Shown here piece by piece: positions 40,501 to 49,513 of a stretch of 64,000 nucleotides of DNA. Below the pieces are notes generated by a model. The model was not told where the DNA came from. It worked only from the letters and a program-made list of their open reading frames with translations, and did no database searches. The stretch is from Streptomyces sp. NBC_01335 (lineage in GTDB: Bacteria; Actinomycetota; Actinomycetes; Streptomycetales; Streptomycetaceae): positions 6,805,001-6,869,000 of the forward strand of contig NZ_CP108370.1 in assembly GCF_035953295.1 (NCBI RefSeq), read 5' to 3'. Made by a program: the position numbers and the translations under genes. Positions within the stretch are counted from its first letter, which is position 1. Each line of letters opens with the position of its first letter.

Positions 40501-41726
40501 TGTTCAATGCGCAAGAGGGCCCTCCAGGGAGGGTGAAAACCCGGACATCGAGGGCCTTTCGTGGGGATCCGGACGGAACGGGAAGCGGAGAGCCGCATCC
40601 GGCCCGGACTGCCGGAACGGGCAGCGGGGACCTGCGTCCGGACCGGACCGCCGGAGCGGAGGCCGGAGACCCGCGCCCGACCAGGTGGGCCGCCGGAGCG
40701 GAGAGCGGGGGGCGTCATCCGGCCAGGTGGGCCGCCGTGGCCCTCGTCGCCCTGCTCGGCCTGGTCCTCGCCTCCCTGCTGACCGGCACGGGCTCCACCC
40801 CGCCCGCCCGGGCCTGGGCGTACCTCTGGGGCGATCCGTCCGCCCGCGCCGACGCCCAACTGCGCCTCGCCGTCGTGGACGTACGCCTCCCGCGCACTCT
40901 CGCCGGGATCCTGGTGGGCCTCTGCCTCGGCTCCGCCGGCTGCCTCCTCCAGGCCGCCACCCGCAACCCCCTCGCGGAGACCGGGCTGCTCGGCGTCAAC
41001 TCCGGCGCCGCGTTCGCCGTCGTCCTCGGACTCACCTTCTTCCACGCCGACTCCTCCGGCGCTTTGCTCGTCTGGGCGCTGCTCGGCGGCATGGCGGCGA
41101 GCGCGGTCGTCCTCCTGCTCGCCGCCTCCGGGCGGGCCGCGGGCTCACCGCTGCGCCTGGTGCTCGCCGGTGCCGCGCTCAGCGCCACCTTCCACGGCCT
41201 CACCTCGTACGTCCTGCTGGGCACGCAGTCCACCTTCGACACCTACCGCTACTGGACCATCGGCTCGCTCGCCGGCGTCGAGACCGGACAACTGGTGCCC
41301 CTCGTCCCCCTGGTGGCGCTCGGCCTGCTCACCGCGGGCTGCTGCGTCCGGCCGCTCGCAGCCCTCGGCCTCGGCGACGACGGAGCGCGCTCCCTCGGCC
41401 ACCACCCCGGGCGCATCCGCCTCGTGGTGGCCGTCGCCGTGTCGCTGCTCGCCGGGTGCGCGGTCGCGGTCGCGGGGCCCATCGCCTTCCTCGGACTGCT
41501 CGCGCCCTACGCCGCACGCGCCCTGGCCGGCGCGTCCATGGGCGCCCAACTCGTGCTCTCCGCGCTGATCGCCGCGGACGTCATGATCCTCGCCGACATC
41601 CTCGCCCGGATCGTCATCCGCCCCTGGGAGACCCCGGTCAGCGTGCTCCTCGCCTTCGTCGGCGGCCCCCTGCTCGTCTGGATCGCCCGCTCGTCCCGCC
41701 TCTCCACCGCGGGGGCCGCCGCATGA
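40500..41726 (+). CDS. Ferric siderophore permease, FecCD family
   Basis: A 408-residue permease. The first 80 residues are an unusual hydrophilic region of four imperfect 13-14-residue repeats; the FecCD domain follows with about nine to ten helices (DVRLPRTLAGILVGLCLGSAGCLLQAATRNPLAETGLLGVNSGAAFAVV, YWTIGSLAG, VAVAGPIAFLGLLAPYAAR). The DVRLPRxLAGxLVGxxLxxAG motif is diagnostic. The ATG at 40500 has no ribosome site and may be leaderless; an in-frame GTG at 40533 is an alternative. Its stop overlaps the second permease (ATGA). Confidence 0.88.
   Translation: MFNAQEGPPGRVKTRTSRAFRGDPDGTGSGEPHPARTAGTGSGDLRPDRTAGAEAGDPRPTRWAAGAESGGRHPARWAAVALVALLGLVLASLLTGTGSTPPARAWAYLWGDPSARADAQLRLAVVDVRLPRTLAGILVGLCLGSAGCLLQAATRNPLAETGLLGVNSGAAFAVVLGLTFFHADSSGALLVWALLGGMAASAVVLLLAASGRAAGSPLRLVLAGAALSATFHGLTSYVLLGTQSTFDTYRYWTIGSLAGVETGQLVPLVPLVALGLLTAGCCVRPLAALGLGDDGARSLGHHPGRIRLVVAVAVSLLAGCAVAVAGPIAFLGLLAPYAARALAGASMGAQLVLSALIAADVMILADILARIVIRPWETPVSVLLAFVGGPLLVWIARSSRLSTAGAAA
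40575..40736. repeat. Four imperfect repeats in the permease N-terminus
   Basis: Codes for GTGSGEPHPARTA, GTGSGDLRPDRTA, GAEAGDPRPTRWAA and GAESGGRHPARWAA in a row. The drift between units suggests an older expansion than the entE repeat. Confidence 0.75.
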
Positions 41727-42847
41727 CCGGGAACACCCGGCCCGCGCCCGTCGCGCCCCGCCCCGACGCCGCCGGCCTCCCCCAGCAGAACCCGGCCCCG
41801 CCGGACCTCACCCCGCCCGACTCCACCGTGCTGCGCACCGGCGGCCTCTCCTGGCTCTTCCCGCGCCGCAGCGCCCTCGTCGCGGCGCTCCTCGTTCCCG
41901 TTCTCGCGCTGCTCGTCGCGCTCGCCGTGCTGGCCAGCTCCTCCGGCATGAGCCCGACGCAGACCCTCTCCGGACTGCTGGGCACCGGCGACGCGGGCAC
42001 CGTGATGGTCGTCCGTGAATTCCGGCTGCCCCGCGTCCTCGTCGGCATCATGGTCGGCGCCGCGCTCGGCATCTCCGGCTGCCTCACCCAGACCCTCGCC
42101 GGAAACCGGCTCGCCACCCCGGACCTGGTGGGCGTCAACGAGGGGGCCACGGCGGCCGTCGTCGCGGCGGCCGCCGGTACGTCCACCGGCATGGTCGGCA
42201 TGTGGTGGCTCGGCCCGGTCGGCGCCGTCGCCGCCGCCGCGCTCGTCGTGCTCTGCGCGGGCGGAGCCGGCAGCGCCGGCTACCGCGTCCTCGTCACCGG
42301 CATCGGCGTCTCCACCTTCGTCGGGGCCGTCAGCGACCTCGTGATGTCCCGCGAGAACGACAACTCGGCGGGCGGGGTGTTCCTCTGGGCCGTCGGCAGC
42401 CTCAACGGGCGTGACTGGGAAGCCGGTACGCCCCTGCTGATCGCCCTCTGCTTCCTCGTCCCGCTCGCCCTCGCGGCCGGACACCGGCTCCAACTGCTGC
42501 GCTTCGACGACGACATGGCCGCCACCCTCGGCGTCGACCTGCGCCGGGTACGCGCCGCCGCACTCGTCCTGGCCGTGCTGCTCGCCGGGGTCGCCGTCGG
42601 CGTCGGCGGACCGGTCGCCTTCATCGCGCTGGGCGCCCCCGTCCTCGCGCAGCGGCTGGCCGGGCCCACCCGGGTACCGGTCTTCGGCGCGGGCCTGGCC
42701 GGAGCCGCCCTCGTCACCGCGGCCGACGCGCTCGCCCGCGTCGCCGCCCCCGTCGAACTCCCCGTCGGCGTCGTCACCAGCGTCCTCGGCGGGCCCTTCC
42801 TCCTCTGGGTCCTCTTCCGCTCGGACCGCACGGAAGCAAAGGCATGA
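41723..42847 (+). CDS. Ferric siderophore permease, second FecCD subunit
   Basis: A 374-residue permease partner with a Pro-rich N-terminal tail of about 45 residues and nine to ten helices: REFRLPRVLVGIMVGAALGISGCLTQTLAGNRLATPDLVGVNEGATAAVV, WAVGSLNGRDW, VGVGGPVAFIALGAPVLAQRLAG. Resembles FepG-type subunits. Overlaps neighbours on both sides by four bases (ATGA at 41723 and 42844), so the three transport genes are tightly coupled. Confidence 0.93.
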   Translation: MTGNTRPAPVAPRPDAAGLPQQNPAPPDLTPPDSTVLRTGGLSWLFPRRSALVAALLVPVLALLVALAVLASSSGMSPTQTLSGLLGTGDAGTVMVVREFRLPRVLVGIMVGAALGISGCLTQTLAGNRLATPDLVGVNEGATAAVVAAAAGTSTGMVGMWWLGPVGAVAAAALVVLCAGGAGSAGYRVLVTGIGVSTFVGAVSDLVMSRENDNSAGGVFLWAVGSLNGRDWEAGTPLLIALCFLVPLALAAGHRLQLLRFDDDMAATLGVDLRRVRAAALVLAVLLAGVAVGVGGPVAFIALGAPVLAQRLAGPTRVPVFGAGLAGAALVTAADALARVAAPVELPVGVVTSVLGGPFLLWVLFRSDRTEAKA

Positions 42848-43704
42848 ACACCCCCGTCATGAGCACCTCCGTAGTGAACACCTCCACGAAGAACGCGCCG
42901 GGCGGCCTCGAAGTCCGCGGGCTCCACGTCTCCTACCCCGGCCGTACCGTCGTCAAGGACGCGGGGTTCACCGTGCCCGCGGGCCGGGTCGCCTCGATCG
43001 TCGGCCCCAACGGCTGTGGGAAGTCCACCCTGTTGCGCGCCGTCGCCCGGCTCCACCAGCCGGAGTCCGGCACGGTCCACGCCGACGGCGCGGACATCTG
43101 GACGCTCGGCCGCCGCCCGGCCGCCCGCCGCGTCGCCCTGCTGCCCCAGTCGCCCCGCGCCCCCGAGGCGGTGACCGTCGCTGGGCTCGTACGGTACGGC
43201 CGCCACCCCCACCAGGGCCTGCTGCGGCAGTGGTCGCGCGCGGACGAGAACGCGGTGCGCGAGGCGCTGGAGGCCACCGGCACCACCGAGCTGGCCGGTG
43301 AGCGGCTCGACCGGCTCTCCGGCGGCCAGCGCCAGCGCTGCTGGCTCGCCATGGTGCTCGCCCAGCAGACCCCCGTGGTCCTGCTCGACGAACCCACCAG
43401 CGCCCTCGACCTGGGGCACGTCGTGGAGGTCCTGGAACTCGTCCGCGAGGTAGCGCGCGCCGGCCGCACGGTCGTCATGGTCCAGCACGACCTGGCCGCC
43501 GCCGCCCGCTACTCCGACCTCCTCGTCGCGATGAAGGACGGCAGCGTCGTGGCCCGGGGAAACCCGCGCACCACCGTGACCGCCTCCCTGGTCCGGGAGT
43601 TGTACGGGGTGGAGGCCGACGTCCTTCAGGCACCGGTGGACGGATCGCCCGTCGTGATCGCCCGGGCGCGCACGGCGGTGACGGAAGGAGCCACGGCCGG
43701 GTGA
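42844..43704 (+). CDS. Ferric siderophore ABC ATPase
   Basis: A 286-residue FepC/FecE-type ATPase: Walker A IVGPNGCGKSTLLRAV, Q-loop LLPQSPRAPEAVTVAGLVRYGRHPHQG, signature RLSGGQRQRCWLAMVL, Walker B VVLLDEPTSALD and H-loop VVMVQHDLAAAARYSD. The GRHPHQ sequence is typical of iron-siderophore importers. It completes the uptake system with the binding protein at 39366-40349. Confidence 0.95.
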   Translation: MNTPVMSTSVVNTSTKNAPGGLEVRGLHVSYPGRTVVKDAGFTVPAGRVASIVGPNGCGKSTLLRAVARLHQPESGTVHADGADIWTLGRRPAARRVALLPQSPRAPEAVTVAGLVRYGRHPHQGLLRQWSRADENAVREALEATGTTELAGERLDRLSGGQRQRCWLAMVLAQQTPVVLLDEPTSALDLGHVVEVLELVREVARAGRTVVMVQHDLAAAARYSDLLVAMKDGSVVARGNPRTTVTASLVRELYGVEADVLQAPVDGSPVVIARARTAVTEGATAG

Positions 43705-43794
43705 AGGTCTCCGAAACCCACGGGCCGCGCCCCGTCGGCCGTCCACCGTACGGACACGCCGGCCGCGGGCCGACCCCCCCCGAGGAGGACTTCT

Positions 43795-44331
43795 GTGTCA
43801 TCGCTCTACGACCCCGCGCACGCCCCCGCCGGCGACGTGGGCGCGGCGCTCATGATGATCGACTCGCGGCTCAGGACCATCCACGTCCGCGAGGGCGAGA
43901 CCGATCCCGAACAGCAGGAACTGAGCGACCAGTTCGTCGCCTCCCTGGGGCCCGAAGGGGCCAGGGACATGCTGGACGGCGCGTGCACCCTGATCTACAT
44001 GTTCATGACGTGGCTGCGGAAGGCCCACGAGGAGCACGAGAAGGACGTCGTCGAGTACGTGGTCCCCCACCTTGTGGCCACGATGCGCATGATGCCCGTC
44101 AGCATCCGGCCCGAGACCATCCCCACCATGGCCGGCCTGGTGATCGCCGCCGCCACCGGACTCAGCCCCAGCCTATGGCGCGGCCAGTTCGGGGAGTGGG
44201 CCAAGGTGGAGATGAACCCGCTGGAGGCCACCGCGTTCCTGCTCGCGGAGCACATCAACCGCATCACCGACGACCCCGACTTCGCCACCCGCCTGATCTC
44301 CGAGGCGCTCTCGCGCGCGGACGCTGAGTAG
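43795..44331 (+). CDS. Hypothetical helical protein
   Basis: A 178-residue protein that I do not recognise. It is predicted mostly helical and acidic, without signal peptide or clear membrane segment; LIYMFMTWLRKAHEEHEKDVVEYVV and LVIAAATGLSPSLWRGQFGEWAKVEMNPLEATAFLLAEHINRI are its most distinctive parts. GTG at 43795 has a strong GAGGAGGA six bases upstream. It lies 90 bp after the siderophore ATPase and may be co-transcribed, but the leader has no iron box. It is not an MbtH-like protein (length and motifs differ). Confidence 0.75.
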   Translation: MSSLYDPAHAPAGDVGAALMMIDSRLRTIHVREGETDPEQQELSDQFVASLGPEGARDMLDGACTLIYMFMTWLRKAHEEHEKDVVEYVVPHLVATMRMMPVSIRPETIPTMAGLVIAAATGLSPSLWRGQFGEWAKVEMNPLEATAFLLAEHINRITDDPDFATRLISEALSRADAE

Positions 44332-44382
44332 GAGCGGCCGTCGGCGTGTGCGACCCGGGAGTACGGGCGGCCCGACCGGGCC

Positions 44383-44406
44383 GGCCGCCCGCGTACGCGG
44401 GCGGCC
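44383..44406. terminator. 24-bp perfect palindrome between convergent genes
   Basis: Positions 44383-44394 and 44395-44406 are exact complements, with more GC-rich complementarity on both sides. It lies between the rightward hypothetical gene (ends 44331) and the leftward cupin (ends 44477), hence a bidirectional terminator. Confidence 0.75.
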
Positions 44407-44476
44407 GCCCGCCGCGGACTCCGGCGCCGAACCCGTCGACGGCCGCCCCGCGCGTACGCGGCCGGGCACCTGCCGC

Positions 44477-44884
44477 TCAGCGCCCCATCAGGTCCTCCGC
44501 CGAGAGGTGTTCCACCGTCACCCCGGTGTCGGTGAACGTGCGCGTCACCGTCCCCGAGGTGTACACCCACAGGATGCGCAGCGGAGTGTCGCCGACATTC
44601 CGGAAGAGGTGGGGGACAGGGGAGGGGATGTACGTGGTGTCGTAGCGCTCCAAACGAGTCACGGAGCCCTCCACCAGCACTTCCGCCTCTCCTTCGAGAA
44701 TCGTCACGTGCTCGTCGCAGTTGTGCGCGTGCATCGGCGCCCCGGAACCGACCGGATAAACGCTCATTCCGCTGGTGATCCGATTCTCGCCGGCCGCCGA
44801 GACGGTCGTGACCAGCGGGGTCGTCACGATCGAACCTCCCCGGTCCAGCAAGGGGACGGAGGCGGCCTTGACGATGACACTCAT
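44477..44884 (-). CDS. Cupin-domain protein
   Basis: A 135-residue single-domain cupin. The metal-binding motifs are visible: [23 protein letters not shown] (motif 1, His-His-Glu) and [22 protein letters not shown] (motif 2, His). GAAAGGG stands 8 nt before the ATG at 44884. Divergent from the carboxymuconolactone decarboxylase-like gene, 186 bp away; the intergenic contains a candidate LysR site. It may be an isomerase, dioxygenase or sensor-like cupin of the catabolic region. Confidence 0.88.
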   Translation of the reverse strand: MSVIVKAASVPLLDRGGSIVTTPLVTTVSAAGENRITSGMSVYPVGSGAPMHAHNCDEHVTILEGEAEVLVEGSVTRLERYDTTYIPSPVPHLFRNVGDTPLRILWVYTSGTVTRTFTDTGVTVEHLSAEDLMGR

Positions 44885-44958
44885 GCGCAAACCCTTTCGA
44901 CGGCGAGAGACGTCGTCCGACGTTAGGGGAAACGCGCCCCGCTGACAGGCCCCGGATG

Positions 44959-44975
44959 CGCACCTTTACCTTGCG
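44959..44975. promoter_or_regulatory. Candidate LysR-type site (CGCAC-N7-TTGCG)
   Basis: Matches the YGCAA-N7-TTGCR dyad seen at 50463 and 60071 at nine of ten arm positions. It is 96 bp before the CMD-like gene and 75 bp before the divergent cupin. Confidence 0.5.
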
Positions 44976-45070
44976 TTCCGAGAAGGGTGAGCCTCTACCA
45001 GCCGGATGTACGGTCTGCTGCCATCGCACATTTCGAGATTGTGTCGCAGATCGAAAGGCAGGGACCGGCC

Positions 45071-45664
45071 ATGCGCCTCCCCGTTCTCCGTACCGAAGAG
45101 ATGAACGAGCACCAGCAGGAGCTCCACGCCCGCATCACCGCTCGTCGTGGCGGGGTGCGCGGACCGTTCCGGGTCTGGCTGCAGAGCCCCGAGCTCTGCG
45201 AACGCGTGGAGTCCCTAGGCGCGTTCGTCCGATTCGACTCGGACCTGCCCAAGCACCTGCGGGAGTTGACCCTCCTGATGGCAGCCCGCAACTGGGACGC
45301 CCAGTACTCCTGGAACGCCCACGTCAAGGCGGCGATCGAGGCCGGTGTACCGGCCGCCGCCGTGGACGCGATCGCCGAGCGGCGCACCCCGGAGTTCGAC
45401 GACGAGGCGGACACCGCCTTCTACCGCTTCTGCCAGGAGGTGCTGGAGAAGCACTTCGTCTCCGACGAGACCTTCGCCGCCGCCCACCAGCACTTCGGCT
45501 CCCAGGGCCTGGTCGACGCCATCGGCTCGCTGGGCAACTTCACCATGCTCGGCATGTGCCTGAACACCTTCCAGGTGGACCTCCAGGCCGACCGCGAGCC
45601 GCCGTTCCCCGACATCCGCGGCTTCGCCCGCGTCGCCGGTGACGGGGAGCGGTCACAGCCGTGA
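45071..45664 (+). CDS. Carboxymuconolactone decarboxylase-family protein
   Basis: A 197-residue CMD/AhpD-like protein: GPFRVWLQSPELCERVESLGAFVRFDSDLPKHLRELTLLMAARNWDAQYSWNAHVKAAIEAGVPAAAVDAI. The ELTLLMAARNWDAQYSWNAH stretch is the family core; it has W/H in place of a CxxC, so it is not a peroxidase. Start chosen at ATG 45071. Followed at once by an RbsABC-type importer whose possible GTG at 45661 overlaps this stop. A step in breakdown of an aromatic-derived lactone is possible. Confidence 0.88.
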   Translation: MRLPVLRTEEMNEHQQELHARITARRGGVRGPFRVWLQSPELCERVESLGAFVRFDSDLPKHLRELTLLMAARNWDAQYSWNAHVKAAIEAGVPAAAVDAIAERRTPEFDDEADTAFYRFCQEVLEKHFVSDETFAAAHQHFGSQGLVDAIGSLGNFTMLGMCLNTFQVDLQADREPPFPDIRGFARVAGDGERSQP

Positions 45665-45702
45665 CTCCGCCCGTCGACCGACGTACCGAAGGGAGTCGTG
45701 AC

Positions 45703-47244
45703 GTGACACCCGGTACCGCGCCGCACCAGAGCACCACCACTGCCGTCGAGGCGCCCCGGGAGCCGGTGGTCAGGATCCGCGACCTCAGGAAGAGCTTCGG
45801 CGGGGCCGCCGCCCTCAAAGGAGTCTCCCTCGACATCAGGCCGGGCGAGATCCACGCCCTGATGGGGATGAACGGGGCCGGCAAGTCCACCCTCGTCCAG
45901 GTACTGGCCGGAGTCCACCAGGCGGACGGCGGCACCGTCGAGATCGACGGGCAGCCGCAGCCGGGCCTGACGACACGGCAGGCCCGACGGCTCGGCATCT
46001 CGACCGTGCCCCAGCGCCGCGAACTGGTCATGGAGCTGACCGTCGCCGAGAACATCCTCCTCGGCGACCTGCCCGCCCCCCGCGCGTTCGTCGCCTGGAA
46101 GTCGGTCCGGGAGCAGGCCCGCAAGGCCCTCGCCGACCTCGGCATCGCCATCGACGTGGAGCGGACCGCGGGCGGGCTGACCGTCGCGGAGCAGACCATG
46201 GTCGAGGTCGCTCGCGAGGTCCGGCGCGGCGGGAAGGTCCTCATCCTCGACGAGCCGACCGCCTGCCTCGGCGCCGAGGCCGCCGACCGGATCAGAGCGC
46301 TGGTCCGGACCCTGCGGGACGAGGGCATGGCCGTCGTCTACATCTCGCACTACATCGACGAGGTGCTCTCCGTCGCCGACCACGTCACCGTCCTGCGGGA
46401 CGGCGCGGTCGTGCACAGCGGTCCGGCGGCCGGCACCGACGCCGCCGGGCTGGTGCGCGACATGGTGGGCCGGGACGTCGTCTCCACCCGCCCCCGACGC
46501 CCCGCACCCTCACGGGAGACCGGCCTCGCGGTCCGGGGGCTCACGCACGGCCGCACCATCGAGGACTTCGCCGTCGAGGTGCGCAAGGGCGAGATCGTGG
46601 CCGTCCTCGGACCCGCCGGCGACGCGCAGTCCCGCCTCTTCGACCTGCTCTCCGGTCGCCGGCGCCCCGACTCGGGCGAGATGAGCGTGGACGGCAAGCC
46701 CGTACCCTTCGGCCGGATACCCCGGTCGCTCGCCAGCGGTCTGCGCTGCGTCACCGGCGACCGCAGGGCCCTCGGCCTGATCCCGGAACTCTCGCTGGAC
46801 GAGAACCTGATGCTGGCCAGCGACCGCCTGGACCGGCGCCGCCTCCAGCGCCGGTCCGCGCTCACCCGCCGGGCCGCCCCGCGGCGGGAGAGTTACGGAG
46901 TCGTCTCCCTGACCCGCAACCCGGCCGTCGGCCGCCTCTCGGGCGGCAACCAGCAGAAGGTCCTGCTGGCGAAGTGGCTGGAGACCGCGCCCGTCGCCTG
47001 CTTCCTGGAAGACCCCACCAACGGCGTCGACATCGCGGCCATCGCGGACATCCACACGCTCGTCGACGACCTCGCCGCACGCGGTGTCGCCGTGCTGCTC
47101 GCCTCCTCCTCCGCCGAGGAGGTCATGCGGCTGGCCGACCGGGTGATCGTCGTCAGCGGGGGACGGGCGGTCGCCGAACACGACGTCAACACCATCACCC
47201 GCGACCAACTCGTCGCCCTCGCCCTCGGAGGACAGAGCAAGTGA
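45703..47244 (+). CDS. Sugar-type ABC importer ATPase (RbsA/MglA class), divergent second domain
   Basis: A 513-residue tandem ATPase. First domain: Walker A GMNGAGKSTLVQVL, signature LTVAEQTMVEVARE, Walker B VLILDEPTACLG. Second domain: Walker A position reads GPAGDAQSRLF (no Lys, as is partly usual for this class), signature RLSGGNQQKVLLAKW, and Walker B region CFLEDPTNGVD, where the normal Asp-Glu order is swapped. Start at GTG 45703 has AAGGGAG seven bases upstream; GTG 45661 overlapping the previous stop is possible. Coupled to the permease gene by GTGA. Confidence 0.92.
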   Translation: MTPGTAPHQSTTTAVEAPREPVVRIRDLRKSFGGAAALKGVSLDIRPGEIHALMGMNGAGKSTLVQVLAGVHQADGGTVEIDGQPQPGLTTRQARRLGISTVPQRRELVMELTVAENILLGDLPAPRAFVAWKSVREQARKALADLGIAIDVERTAGGLTVAEQTMVEVAREVRRGGKVLILDEPTACLGAEAADRIRALVRTLRDEGMAVVYISHYIDEVLSVADHVTVLRDGAVVHSGPAAGTDAAGLVRDMVGRDVVSTRPRRPAPSRETGLAVRGLTHGRTIEDFAVEVRKGEIVAVLGPAGDAQSRLFDLLSGRRRPDSGEMSVDGKPVPFGRIPRSLASGLRCVTGDRRALGLIPELSLDENLMLASDRLDRRRLQRRSALTRRAAPRRESYGVVSLTRNPAVGRLSGGNQQKVLLAKWLETAPVACFLEDPTNGVDIAAIADIHTLVDDLAARGVAVLLASSSAEEVMRLADRVIVVSGGRAVAEHDVNTITRDQLVALALGGQSK

Positions 47245-48254
47245 GCCTCGAAGCGCCCCCGGTACAGCCCCGAGCGAAGGAAAGCACCCCGGACACCGTT
47301 TCCGGTTCACGCACCTCGCTGCGGGCCCTCTTCGGAGTCCCGCACGCGGGACTCGTCGCGGTGCTGATCATCGTGGTGGTGTTCGCGAGCCTGGAGACGG
47401 ACTCGTTCGCCACCTCGACCAACCTCATCAACATCCTCCGCCAGGTCAGCGTGTCCGCGGTGCTCGCCGCCGGTCTCACGCTGCTCATGACGGCCGGAGG
47501 CATGGACTTCTCGATGGGCAGCAACGCGGCCGTCGTCACGGCGGTGGCCGCCCAGATGCTGGCACACGGCGAGTCCACCGCCGTGACGGTCCTCGTCTCC
47601 CTCGTGCTGGCCACCCTCATCGGCCTGGTCAACGGGCTCGTGGTCACCTACACGAACGTGGCACCGTTCGTCGCCACCCTGGCGACGGCCACCCTGCTGG
47701 ACGGAGTCGCGCTGCTCGTCCTGGACGGTCTGAGCGTGTCGATCGGCACCCACCTCTCCTCGCTGGGCAACGGCAAGATCCTCGGCATCCCCTACCTGCT
47801 GATCGTGGCGGTCCTGGTACTGGTGGTGGCCGGTCTGGTCATGAAGTTCACCGTCTTCGGCCGCGACGCGTTCGCCATCGGGGGCAACGAGCACGTCGCC
47901 CGCCTCAGCGGCATCGGCGTCAACCGGAACAAGCTCCTGCTCTACGGGCTGGCCGGCACCCTCGCCGGACTCGCCGGGCTGATGCTGCTGTCCCGGCTGG
48001 GCGCGAGCAGCCCCGGAACGGGCGGTCTCACCCTGCAACTCACCGCCGTGGCCGCCGTCGTCATCGGCGGAACCTCGCTCGCCGGCGGCAGCGGCACCGT
48101 CGTCGGCACCGCCCTCGGCGTCGTCCTGCTCGGCGTCGTCGCCAACGCCCTGAACCTGCTGCAGGTGTCCAGCTACTTCCAGCAGATCTCGGTCGGTTCG
48201 GTCCTGCTCGTCGCGGCGATCGCCAACCAGCTCCACAAGAAGTCCCGGCACTGA
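47241..48254 (+). CDS. Sugar-type ABC importer permease (RbsC-like)
   Basis: A 337-residue permease with eight to ten helices. Family signatures are LAAGLTLLMTAGGMDFSMGSNAAVV, YTNVAPFVATLATATLLDGVALL and GRDAFAIGGNEHVARLSGIGVNRNKLLLYGLAGTLAGLAGLML, then VIGGTSLAGGSGTVVGTALGVVLLGVVANALNLL. Although named after ribose, this class also imports non-sugar metabolites, so substrate is open. Confidence 0.94.
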   Translation: MSLEAPPVQPRAKESTPDTVSGSRTSLRALFGVPHAGLVAVLIIVVVFASLETDSFATSTNLINILRQVSVSAVLAAGLTLLMTAGGMDFSMGSNAAVVTAVAAQMLAHGESTAVTVLVSLVLATLIGLVNGLVVTYTNVAPFVATLATATLLDGVALLVLDGLSVSIGTHLSSLGNGKILGIPYLLIVAVLVLVVAGLVMKFTVFGRDAFAIGGNEHVARLSGIGVNRNKLLLYGLAGTLAGLAGLMLLSRLGASSPGTGGLTLQLTAVAAVVIGGTSLAGGSGTVVGTALGVVLLGVVANALNLLQVSSYFQQISVGSVLLVAAIANQLHKKSRH

Positions 48255-48346
48255 CGTACTCCGGGACGGGTCCGCGATTCCCGCACCGCGACCCACTCCG
48301 TGCACGGCCACCGATGTCCCACGCACGCCACGAAAGGCGACACACC

Positions 48347-49288
48347 ATGAGCCTGTCCACCCACCCGCGAAGAGTGCTGGCCACGACCGTCGTGGGAGCC
48401 GCGCTGGCCCTCAGCGGCTGCAGCGGCCAGTCCGGTCAGGGCGGCGACGCCGTCACCCTCGGCTTCGTCAACGGCGGAGACACCGAGTTCCACACCTGCC
48501 TCCAGAAGGCGGTGGAGGACACGGCCAAGAACGGCGACGCGAAGATCTACACCGCCAACTCGCACCAGAACCCCGGCACCGAACTGTCCAACATCGAGGA
48601 CATGATCTCGCGCAACGTCGACGCGCTCATCGTGCAGACCGTGAACGTCGACGCGCTCAAGGGCGACATCGCCAAGGCCAGAAGCGCCAACATACCGATC
48701 TTCCTCACCTCCGTCGTCACCGACGACCCCTCCCAGATCCTCGGCGCGGTCGTCGTGGACCTCACCGCGGTCGGCGCGCTGGACGCCGGATGGGTCGAGA
48801 AGGACGCCGCGGGCAAGTCCGTGGAGGTCGGCGTGATCGCCGGTGCCCCCGGTGCCGCCTCCGACATGCTGGTCGCCGGATTCACCGACGCGCTGCCGGC
48901 CACCGCGAAGGTCGTCGCGAACCAGCCGGGCATGTTCAACGCGGCCAAGGCCAAGGACGTCGCGGAGAACATGATCCAGGCGCACCCGCATCTCGGTTAC
49001 GCCTTCGTCGCCAACGAGGAGATGGCGCTCGCCGCCCGCACGGCCTTCACGGCGGCCGGCGCCGACGTCAAGATCGTCACGGTCAACGGCACCGACCGGG
49101 GTCTCGACGGGATCGAGAAGGGCGAACTCTCCGCAACCGTGGCGAACTCGGCCATGAGCACGGGTTCCCTTGCGGTGAACAATGCGATAGGACTGCTCGA
49201 CAAAAAGAAGATCAGCAAGATCGACAAGACGCCGATCCTGCTGGTCACCAAGGACAACCTGGACAAGGCTCCGCAGTACTGCCCCTGA
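48347..49288 (+). CDS. Periplasmic-binding-protein-type lipoprotein (RbsB-like)
   Basis: A 313-residue substrate-binding protein with lipobox ALALSGCSG and a type-1 binding-protein fold: TLGFVNGGDTEFHTCLQKAVEDTAKNG, IEDMISRNVDALIVQTVNVDALKGDIAKARSANIPIFLT, YAFVANEEMALAARTAF, VNGTDRGLDGIEKGELSATVANS. ATG at 48347 follows GAAAGG. Delivers substrate to the RbsA/RbsC-type proteins before it. The order ATPase, permease, binding protein is complete. Confidence 0.93.
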   Translation: MSLSTHPRRVLATTVVGAALALSGCSGQSGQGGDAVTLGFVNGGDTEFHTCLQKAVEDTAKNGDAKIYTANSHQNPGTELSNIEDMISRNVDALIVQTVNVDALKGDIAKARSANIPIFLTSVVTDDPSQILGAVVVDLTAVGALDAGWVEKDAAGKSVEVGVIAGAPGAASDMLVAGFTDALPATAKVVANQPGMFNAAKAKDVAENMIQAHPHLGYAFVANEEMALAARTAFTAAGADVKIVTVNGTDRGLDGIEKGELSATVANSAMSTGSLAVNNAIGLLDKKKISKIDKTPILLVTKDNLDKAPQYCP

Positions 49289-49303
49289 GTCCGCGCCGGG
49301 CGA

Positions 49304-49325
49304 CCTTCGATCGCGCGATCGAAGG
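49304..49325. terminator. 22-bp perfect palindrome after the importer operon
   Basis: Arms CCTTCGATCGC (49304-49314) and its exact complement (49315-49325) lie 15 bp after the binding-protein stop. Most simply a terminator, although an uninterrupted palindrome can also be an operator. Confidence 0.65.
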
Positions 49326-49365
49326 CCACCCGACGGACTCCGGGCACCCGGGCCCGCGACACAGC

Positions 49366-49410
49366 GTTCCGCGACACCCCGTTCCGGCACATCCCATTCC
49401 GCGCACCCAC
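49366..49410. repeat. Three 15-bp tandem units upstream of the LysR gene
   Basis: GTTCCGCGACACCCC, GTTCCGGCACATCCC and ATTCCGCGCACCCAC lie in a row about 100-150 bp before the LysR start. Confidence 0.6.
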
Positions 49411-49513
49411 TGAGTGATCCCCGTTCCGGAGCGCCGCGCGGAGGCTCCGCCCGCACAACCCGCCACACACGGCCCTGCCACCACCGGGGCCGTGCACGGC
49501 CGGAGGTACCACC

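Noticed and set aside
43795..44331. MbtH-like partner of the NRPS
   Set aside because: 178 residues and no NxExQxSxWP pattern; not an MbtH protein.
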